A stretch of DNA of 27,866 nucleotides from an uncultured Christensenellaceae bacterium (GTDB taxonomy: Bacteria; Bacillota; Clostridia; Christensenellales; UBA3700), in assembly GCA_910588545.1 (NCBI GenBank), contig CAJUOU010000009.1:1-27866 (forward strand), written 5' to 3'. The stretch's first letter is position 1. Every line of letters starts with the position of its first letter. The notes under the pieces are model-generated. The model saw only the letters and a list, made by a program, of their open reading frames with translations, was not told the origin of the DNA and did not search any database. Of the stretch, positions 7,689 to 13,189 are shown piece after piece. Position numbers and translations under genes: made by a program.

Positions 7689-7880
7689 ATGATAACAATT
7701 ACCTATAAAGAACTGTTTGACTACCAGACATTATATCGCGGGCATTTATGTGGACGTAAAAGCAAAAGGGACAAAAAACCGCTACACCATCAACGGCAGG
7801 TAGGAAACCATTTAAAGTGCCTGATTTTGACACTCCAAAAGATAGGGAAATGGCGGTGTTTACGCACGCAAAAAAATTAA
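7689..7880 (+). pseudogene. Stub resembling the N-terminus of a DGR reverse transcriptase
   Basis: ATG 7689 has a good ribosome site (AAGGAG, 7679-7684), so translation should begin here. The first ~30 residues (YKELFDYQTLYRGH, then GRKSKRDKK) follow the pattern ELxxYxxLYxAxxxxRKGKRxK found at the N-terminus of DGR and group-II-like reverse transcriptases, as I recall it. After residue ~30 the resemblance stops. There is no palm domain and no YxDD-type box anywhere in the cassette. From 7817 the frame overlaps avd in another phase. I read it as the 5' remnant of an RT gene whose body was deleted. The similarity is short and from memory, so an unrelated leader ORF is possible. Confidence 0.45.
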
Positions 7881-8191
7881 GTGAATATATATTTGTAATT
7901 TCGGAAAAATCGCCCGTAAAATTTAGGTGGAATATAGTATCACGTTTGCTTAATACTTCGGTGGACGTAATTGAAAATTTGTATCACGCAAATTACGAGA
8001 AAGGGGATGAACGTGTAATGTGGCAAAAGAAAGCAATGGTATCACTCAATTTGCTTGATTTTTATACGGAAACCGCAAAAACCAAACAGGCAATTACTTT
8101 TAGACAAATGGAAATTATAGCACTGCAAATATACGAAACCAAAAAGTTGCTTAGCGGCTGGGTACGCAGTACAAAAAAGAAAAAGCAGTAA
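7817..8191 (+). CDS. avd: DGR accessory variability determinant (Avd-like four-helix bundle protein)
   Basis: A 124-residue, all-helical, basic protein. The sequence DREMAVFTHAKKLSEYIFVISEK, then KFRWNIVSRLLNTSVDVIENLY, ALQIYETKKLLSGWVRSTKKKK matches the Avd/bAvd four-helix family, which forms a positively charged pentamer that binds the DGR reverse transcriptase and TR RNA. The GTG start at 7817 has only a weak ribosome site. The same frame is open back to 7760, so the true N-terminus is uncertain; a one-base change near 7801 would join it to an upstream frame reading NRYTING. The TR begins 89 bases downstream, the expected order for a DGR. Identity rests on family pattern plus the TR/VR evidence. 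Confidence 0.75.
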   Translation: MPDFDTPKDREMAVFTHAKKLSEYIFVISEKSPVKFRWNIVSRLLNTSVDVIENLYHANYEKGDERVMWQKKAMVSLNLLDFYTETAKTKQAITFRQMEIIALQIYETKKLLSGWVRSTKKKKQ

Positions 8192-8216
8192 TATTAGTTG
8201 GAATTAGCATAATTGC

Positions 8217-8245
8217 TTGTATTTAACACTGCATTATGATACAAT
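8217..8245 (+). promoter_or_regulatory. Possible promoter of the TR RNA
   Basis: TTGTAT (8217-8222), a 17-base spacer and TACAAT (8240-8245), in the gap between avd and TR. It would start an RNA near 8252 running through TR to the terminator at 8660-8696. One mismatch at -10 and two at -35. Confidence 0.45.
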
Positions 8246-8280
8246 AGTTTAAAAGGGCAGCGGTTTTCTCGTTTTTGGAC

Positions 8281-8396
8281 TCGTGGTTGCGTTCCGGCAA
8301 CAATAACAATTACAACAATGCTTATGTTCTTGGCTCGTCGGGCGCGTATAACAACAACAATGTATCAAACAACAACGGCGTGCGTCCCGCGCTTCA
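8281..8396 (+). repeat. DGR template repeat (TR)
   Basis: 116 bases aligning without gaps to 9994-10109 (offset 1713). There are 15 differences, 14 at TR adenines: 8299, 8302, 8303, 8305, 8306, 8317, 8353, 8354, 8357, 8360, 8364, 8371, 8372 and 8374. The single exception is C8316 to G. Translated in the VR frame, the TR reads SWLRSG, then mostly Asn (AAC/AAT) codons at the variable positions, ending GVRPALH. AAY codons are the classic TR device because randomising their A bases can reach many residues but no stop codon. The A-free 3' end (8377-8395) is GC-rich and identical in VR, as expected of the region where cDNA priming/homing starts. Confidence 0.93.
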
Positions 8397-8659
8397 CTCA
8401 GCCGCAAATTTGAGCGGTGTTTCCCGTATCCGTATTTATTGAACAACGATGTACGGACAGATGATTTGAGATGAAGGTACTTTCCGTCCTGCCTTTTGTC
8501 AAAAAAGGCGAAACAAATCCAACCTTTCCCTAACGGCTTGTCTTTTAGGGCATGAGCTTGAAAAAAGCGGTCGGGTTATTTTTTTTACAATAATCTAACC
8601 AATTTAGCCGAATTATTTCTTAGAAACAAAGTAAAATACAAAAATTAAAAATAAAAAAT
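8397..8659 (+). other. TR-downstream spacer, no gene seen
   Basis: There is no credible coding sequence and no reverse transcriptase here, although this is where it often sits in DGRs. Small hairpins occur: CCGC/GCGG around 8402-8417, GCCTTTT/AAAAGGC near 8491-8509 and CCCTAA/TTAGGG (8528-8533/8545-8550). In the Bordetella phage DGR the sequence just downstream of TR is part of the RNA needed for cDNA synthesis, so this stretch may have that role. Confidence 0.5.
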
Positions 8660-8696
8660 ACACCCTGAAACATTTAGTTTTGGGGTGTTACTTTTT
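8660..8696. terminator. Bidirectional terminator after TR
   Basis: ACACCCTGAAAC (8660-8671) pairs with GTTTTGGGGTGT (8677-8688) through 12 bp, two of them G-T. On the plus strand TACTTTTT follows; on the minus strand a long T-rich tract follows (A-rich 8641-8659 on the plus strand). It would end both the TR RNA and the leftward transcript from the promoter at 8838-8867. Confidence 0.75.
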
Positions 8697-8797
8697 GTGT
8701 AAAGTTTAAAGTAGGCAAAAAGTGCCGTTCACTGCAATAATCCTATCAAAAATCGGGACTAAGGGTTATAAAAATTTGCTTTAAATGTAAAGTTTGG

Positions 8798-8974
8798 GTA
8801 CATGGAATAAGTATATCTATGTACTTTTAATATATATATTTTAAGCTAAAATGTAAGATAATGTCAACGTTATAGCAAAGGTTTTGTAAATTCTTTACTT
8901 AAATTGTACAAAAAATTTATATTCAAATTCAAAAAAATCGTGATTTTGTACATAGATATACTTATTCCATGTAC
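8798..8974. repeat. Putative invertible promoter segment 1 (27-bp inverted repeats)
   Basis: The left arm 8798-8824 and right arm 8948-8974 are exact reverse complements over 27 bp, 123 bp apart. The left arm is GTACATGGA-ATAAGTATA-TCTATGTAC, so each arm is itself a near-palindrome with two 9-bp half-sites around an asymmetric 9-bp centre, like a site-specific recombinase site. The interior carries a strong promoter pointing left, away from the gene at 9001. Inversion would place its -10 at 8930-8935 facing the gene, and the transcript would pass through the right arm to the AGGAG at 8990-8994. No invertase gene is in the window. A MITE is the main alternative; no target-site duplication is seen. 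Confidence 0.72.
8838..8867 (-). promoter_or_regulatory. Promoter inside invertible segment 1, OFF orientation
   Basis: Minus strand: TTGACA (8867-8862), an 18-base spacer and TAAAAT (8843-8838). The -10 lies 13 bases from the left arm. It faces the bidirectional terminator at 8660-8696, with no gene between them. The plus strand of the segment has only a weak match (TTTACT and a TATATT-like box). Confidence 0.7.
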
Positions 8975-9000
8975 TTGAAAAATTAAGATAGGAGAGTATT

Positions 9001-10695
9001 ATGGAAAATTTAAAAAACAAAATCAAAAAAAATATTTTTCATAACGAAACGGTACTTGTCATTATTCTAATAATAGTGCTTACAGGTGCATTGCTTATTT
9101 TTTCTTTTAAACCTGTATTTGCTCTAGGTAGCAACAATGGTGCCGTACAAGCAGGTGGCGGAGCAGAGCTTTGGAATAGTTCGACCAATACTTTTAACCC
9201 AAATGTAATTAACGATATCAAAGCAAAGCTATTTGGTACAACAAATCCTGTAGATTATATCAATAGCAATTACGACGCAAAAGAATTTTCTTTGTCAAAA
9301 AGCAAAGTAGTGACTGCCTCGACAATTAATACTAAAGTTGGAAATGCTCAAGAGGGTATGGTGGTAACTTTGGGTGGCAAACAATGGATGGTAACCTCGT
9401 TGACACTTGCAGATACTCCACGTGGGTTTACCGACGTAATTATGACATTGTATTTAAAGCAAAATGAGGGTACATCAAGATATTTTGGTACTTCGATAGA
9501 TACAAGCGGTAGTGATGCCAAAAATTGGGGCAGAAATATGTATAGTAATAGTACGATACGTAACCATCTTTTGACAGCAGATAATTGGAGTTTGTTCAGT
9601 GATGGCTATTTTGCGGAAAATTACCTTGTTAAGCCTAAATATATAAATTATCAACAAAACTTGACTAGAGCAGGCAGAGATGATAGCTACGACCTTAAAA
9701 ACGATGCTTTGGGAACACCTGAGTCACAACATTGGTATGATGGTTGGAACTATAATTGGCCTAATAATAACAGAGTAGAAGCTAATGGCAAACACAATCC
9801 TTATACCGCAGATACGAACATAAACGGCCATAGATACAACGATTGGGGCGAGGATTATATATGGTTGCCTTCTATGACAGAAACAGGCGCATTGCTTGAG
9901 GATGGCGTTACAACAGGTGGTGCTAGCTACTTGGATAAGGAATGTGTATGGAAGTTGTCTCAGGCTCAACGTAAGCATTCAGGTGCAACTTGGTCGTGGT
10001 TGCGTTCCGGCGACTCTCTCAATTACAAGGATGCTTATGTTCTTGGCTCGTCGGGCGCGTATAACGGCAGCAGTGTGTCAAACTTCTACGGCGTGCGTCC
10101 CGCGCTTCATCTAAATCTAAGCTCTGCCGTGCTGGGCACGGCGCAGGGTGTTGCTCCTACCAATGAAAGTGGCTATGATTATCAATGTTTGGATACAAAT
10201 AATTTAAGACAATACTATTCAACCTTAAATTATAAACATGGCGAGAGTGACAAAACTGCGGAAAGAAATGTATTGTGTAAAATTGCACCTAATACCAAAT
10301 TAGCTACCTTTGTAGCTAATTTGGAAAATCCAAAAAACTTGCTAATGGTATATGATAACAAAGGTACATTAATATACAATAAAGGGACCGAGGTCAAAAC
10401 CGATTGCATAATGGGAACGGGCTACAAAGTGGAATTGTACGATACAAACGGAAGTACACTTTTGGATACTGTTTATATATCTGTGCTGGGTGACGTGAAC
10501 GGAGATGGTAGGATAACGGCAAGTGACGTTGCTTATTTAAGACAAATAGCAAGCAGTGAATCTATATACACAGGATTAACGCTTGAGAAAAAGCTTGCAA
10601 GTATGCTTATAAATAAGGGTAGTGTAACATCTGCGGATGCGGAGATTGTCAGAAATATAATTGATAAAAAACTATGGATTGAGCTATTCTATTAA
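9001..10695 (+). CDS. DGR target: secreted DUF6273/C-type-lectin-like variable protein with dockerin-like C-terminus
   Basis: A 564-residue protein. Residues ~17-42 are a hydrophobic signal/anchor after a Lys-rich N-terminus. Residues ~115-372 resemble the DUF6273/formylglycine-enzyme-like (C-type lectin) fold: GGKQWMV, WGRNMYSNSTIRNHLL, DYIWLPSMTETG, WSWLRSG and GVRPALHLNL. The VR encodes residues 332-370. Compared with TR, ten residues are changed: D338, S339, L340, K343, D344, G356, S357, S358, F362 and Y363, all Asn in TR. Residues ~494-560 carry a dockerin/EF-hand-like Ca2+ loop (GDVNGDGRITASDVAYLRQ) and a degenerate second half. The likely role is a surface or secreted ligand-binding protein with a hypervariable face. 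AGGAG lies seven bases upstream. The only nearby upstream promoter is in the inverted-repeat segment and points away. Confidence 0.88.
   Translation: MENLKNKIKKNIFHNETVLVIILIIVLTGALLIFSFKPVFALGSNNGAVQAGGGAELWNSSTNTFNPNVINDIKAKLFGTTNPVDYINSNYDAKEFSLSKSKVVTASTINTKVGNAQEGMVVTLGGKQWMVTSLTLADTPRGFTDVIMTLYLKQNEGTSRYFGTSIDTSGSDAKNWGRNMYSNSTIRNHLLTADNWSLFSDGYFAENYLVKPKYINYQQNLTRAGRDDSYDLKNDALGTPESQHWYDGWNYNWPNNNRVEANGKHNPYTADTNINGHRYNDWGEDYIWLPSMTETGALLEDGVTTGGASYLDKECVWKLSQAQRKHSGATWSWLRSGDSLNYKDAYVLGSSGAYNGSSVSNFYGVRPALHLNLSSAVLGTAQGVAPTNESGYDYQCLDTNNLRQYYSTLNYKHGESDKTAERNVLCKIAPNTKLATFVANLENPKNLLMVYDNKGTLIYNKGTEVKTDCIMGTGYKVELYDTNGSTLLDTVYISVLGDVNGDGRITASDVAYLRQIASSESIYTGLTLEKKLASMLINKGSVTSADAEIVRNIIDKKLWIELFY
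9994..10109 (+). repeat. DGR variable repeat (VR)
   Basis: The diversified copy of TR (8281-8396), lying inside the target gene. Changed positions cluster in two patches, 10012-10030 and 10066-10087, separated by an invariant block coding AYVLGSSGAY. The 3' end, after 10088, is identical to TR. It is internal to the gene: 194 codons follow it, including the dockerin-like module. Confidence 0.93.
10126..10142 (+). other. GC-rich hairpin just downstream of VR
   Basis: GCCGTGC (10126-10132), loop TGG, GCACGGC (10136-10142): a perfect 7-bp stem starting 16 bases after the VR end, inside the coding sequence. DNA hairpins/cruciforms just downstream of VR are known homing determinants in the Bordetella phage DGR. 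The matching position after TR has no such hairpin, which would mark VR as recipient. Confidence 0.65.
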
Positions 10696-10729
10696 AAACA
10701 TAGTCTTAAAATATAGTTCGCATAATCAA

Positions 10730-10766
10730 AATAAGTCGATATATTATGATATCGGCTTATTTGTTA
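10730..10766 (+). terminator. Probable terminator of the DGR target gene
   Basis: AATAAGTCGATAT (10730-10742) pairs with ATATCGGCTTATT (10749-10761) over 13 bp including one G-T pair, with a 6-base loop. Only a short T-rich tail follows, so efficiency is uncertain. Confidence 0.55.
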
Positions 10767-10886
10767 AAACAGGTAAATTAATCAATGTATATTTTTGCAA
10801 AATCAATATGTGGTTTTAACACGAAAAACAAGGCTAAAACGGTAACAATAGAAATGTAAGGTATATGTATGGATATTTGTAAATAA

Positions 10887-11024
10887 TGTTATAATAGGCT
10901 TATACAAGCTTAAATAACGGATATTAATTTGGCATTGCAACAATCGTTTTGCTTTAGTGCAAATTTATGGATATTGATAAATTAAACACGCTGCTAGATT
11001 TTGTATTTAGCAGCGTGTTTTTTT
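10887..11024 (+). ncRNA. Candidate small RNA unit between target gene and Na/Pi transporter
   Basis: An extended -10 (TG at 10887-10888, TATAAT 10890-10895) would start an RNA near 10902. A very strong terminator ends it: AACACGCTGCTA (10985-10996), 11-base loop, TAGCAGCGTGTT (11008-11019) and T to 11024. I see no reading frame with a ribosome site in the ~120 bases between. No known RNA family is recognised. The hairpin may instead only serve convergent termination with the minus-strand gene. The rest of 10767-11058 holds nothing recognisable. Confidence 0.35.
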
Positions 11025-11058
11025 AGTTTTACATTAATTAATATCGATTTTTGTACGC

Positions 11059-12777
11059 TTATTTGATTATAGCGTAAACCTTTTTAGGTTTTGCAGTATA
11101 GTCTGTTATACTTTTTGCGATATTTTGCATGTGGTCGGAAATACGCTCTAGGTTAGATACCAAGCTTAAGTAAACCGCACCTGTATTTGCCGAGCATTGG
11201 TTGCTGTTAAGACGTTTGATGTGGTCTCTGTCGAGTTGCATTTTAAAGTCGTCGACCATATCCTCATATTTATATACAACTTCCAATATTTCCATATCTT
11301 GATACTCGAATGCTTTAATCGAATTTTCAAAAACCTTATGTATAGCATCAGTCATTTCGTCTATTTGTTTTAGGGCAGCATCCGAAAAAGTTGTTTTTAG
11401 CTTTTGCAATTCTTCCGCATATTCCATAATATTTTCCGAGTAGTCGCCCACTCTTTCCAAGTCGGATACAACGTGATAAAATGATGCAAGCATTAATTCG
11501 TCTTTAAATGAAATTTCTTTTGCTGAAAGTTCTACTAGGAACTTGGATATCTCCCTATTTAAAAAGTTAAGGTGTTTTTCGCGGTTTGCAAACTTTTCCT
11601 GTTTTTCCACTCTGCCGTTTTTAGCGCATGATAATGACAATTTAAAGTTTTTATACGCTATTTCACTCATTAATAATATTTCGTGTTTTGTTTGATTAAT
11701 AGCGATTGCAGGGGTTGATAAGATACGCTTATCGATATACTTGAATCTTTCCTGCAAATAATTTTCTTCCACTTCGTCTTTCGACTTTTTATCCGGTATC
11801 ATTTTTGTAGCAATCCAAACAAGCGTTTTTACAAACGGAAGTAATAAAATTGTCATTGTTACGTTAAAAAATGTATGGAACATTGCGCTTTGTGTTGCAA
11901 TCAAGTCAGGGAACATTAATTCAAACCATTTGTCAAGCGGTGCCCAATATATTATCGGGAAGAACACTATTGCACCGATGGAGTTGAATAACAAGTGAAT
12001 CAAACTTGCGCGTTTTGCATTTGTGTTTGTGCCAAACGATGCTATAATAGATGTTACACAAGAGCCGATATTTACGCCAAGAGTTGCGAACATTATCGAT
12101 TTTATCGGGATATTAACCGATGCAGCCAAGGTTATCATAATACCTGTTGTGGCACTTGAACTTTGTACCAAAGCCGTTAGGGCAAGTGCTACAAGTATCA
12201 ATATAGCGGGGTTGGTGGTATTTACAAGAATATTTTGAATAGCGGGGATTTCTTGAAAAATGCTCATTGATTCTTTCATTACATTAAGGCCTACGAAAAT
12301 CATACCAAGACCTGCAAGTAACGAGCCGATTTTTTGGATGGTATCTTTTTTGCTAAGCATTTGCATAAATGCACCTATTGCGGTAAGCACTGCAAACCAA
12401 GCGGTTATACCCAAAGATTCAAGCTGAACTATTTGTGCGGTTATTGTTGTACCTATGTTTGCACCCATAATTATCGGTGTTGCTTGTACAAGTGTCATAA
12501 GTCCTGCATTTACAAATCCGACAACCATTACCGTTGTGGCACCCGACGACTGAATAACTGCCGTTACGCCTGCACCCGTAAGTAATCCTGTAAAACGATT
12601 ACCGCTTATTTTGTCAAAAATGGTACGGATTTTACTGCCTGCCAATGTCTCCAGATTACTACCCATCATATTAATACCTATAAGGAACACACCTGTACCT
12701 GCAAGCATAAGTAAAATGCTAACGACAATGTCCATAGGTTTCGGGGCGGTAGCCAATAAAGCATTTAAAAAATTCAT
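11059..12777 (-). CDS. Na/Pi cotransporter family protein with PhoU-like C-terminus
   Basis: A 572-residue membrane protein for sodium-coupled phosphate movement or export. The N-terminal half has about 8-9 hydrophobic segments and the two family repeats: VIQSSGATTVMVVGF (from residue 75) and LVQSSSATTGIMI (about residue 205), each preceding a GxNIG motif (GANIGTT, GVNIGS). The C-terminal ~220 residues are helical and PhoU-like (YHVVSDLERVGDYSENIMEYA and LVSNLERISDHMQNIAKS). The start ATG at 12777 is preceded by GCGAGG. It is a single-gene unit. Bacterial members of this fusion type are usually annotated NptA/YjbB-like; export versus import cannot be decided here. Confidence 0.92.
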   Translation of the reverse strand: MNFLNALLATAPKPMDIVVSILLMLAGTGVFLIGINMMGSNLETLAGSKIRTIFDKISGNRFTGLLTGAGVTAVIQSSGATTVMVVGFVNAGLMTLVQATPIIMGANIGTTITAQIVQLESLGITAWFAVLTAIGAFMQMLSKKDTIQKIGSLLAGLGMIFVGLNVMKESMSIFQEIPAIQNILVNTTNPAILILVALALTALVQSSSATTGIMITLAASVNIPIKSIMFATLGVNIGSCVTSIIASFGTNTNAKRASLIHLLFNSIGAIVFFPIIYWAPLDKWFELMFPDLIATQSAMFHTFFNVTMTILLLPFVKTLVWIATKMIPDKKSKDEVEENYLQERFKYIDKRILSTPAIAINQTKHEILLMSEIAYKNFKLSLSCAKNGRVEKQEKFANREKHLNFLNREISKFLVELSAKEISFKDELMLASFYHVVSDLERVGDYSENIMEYAEELQKLKTTFSDAALKQIDEMTDAIHKVFENSIKAFEYQDMEILEVVYKYEDMVDDFKMQLDRDHIKRLNSNQCSANTGAVYLSLVSNLERISDHMQNIAKSITDYTAKPKKVYAIIK

Positions 12778-12838
12778 TTTAACCTCGCTGTTTTATCTAA
12801 ATGTATATAGCAATTTCCAAAATATTGCTATCACTAAA

Positions 12839-12867
12839 ATTTTATAATAATATGACAACCCTGTCAA
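12839..12867 (-). promoter_or_regulatory. Promoter of the Na/Pi transporter with overlapping dyad
   Basis: Minus strand: TTGACA (12867-12862), a 17-base spacer and TAAAAT (12844-12839). The -35 is one half of a small palindrome TGACA-GGGT-TGTCA, which could be an operator. Confidence 0.65.
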
Positions 12868-13164
12868 GCAAATTAAGATAAATTTATACGGGGAATAAGA
12901 AAAATTTATATCAATTTGTTGTAATATTTTCAAAAGAAAGAAAATACGGCTATCAATAAATTTTATTAGCTTATTTTTTAATTATGATTATACTTGTTTT
13001 TTTTATTTATATCGTTATGTTAAAAAAATAAATTGCGTATATTTTTTATAAAGTGAAGCTTTGTTTGAATTGGGTGCGTAAAAATAGCATTTAATTGACT
13101 AATATTAATAAATAATTATATTTTTTGATATTGTATTGCAAGTTAGGGTAAAATAATGTATAAT
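12868..13164 (+). promoter_or_regulatory. Intergenic region with polA promoter at 13136-13164
   Basis: TTGCAA (13136-13141), a 17-base spacer and TATAAT (13159-13164) lie just upstream of ATGAGG-type ribosome site and polA. The remainder (12868-13135) is very AT-rich and shows no gene, RNA or repeat that I can support. Confidence 0.65.
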
Positions 13165-13189
13165 TAAAATATTACATAATGAGGTAAAT

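Noticed and set aside
8249..8446. 65-codon minus-strand reading frame
   Set aside because: It is the complement of TR; the adenine-biased TR/VR relationship explains the sequence, and there is no ribosome site.
8798..8974. MITE or insertion-sequence remnant as explanation of the inverted repeats
   Set aside because: No target-site duplication flanks either locus, the interiors are alike only around the promoter, and the site centres agree within but not between loci. I prefer site-specific inversion, though a MITE is not fully excluded.
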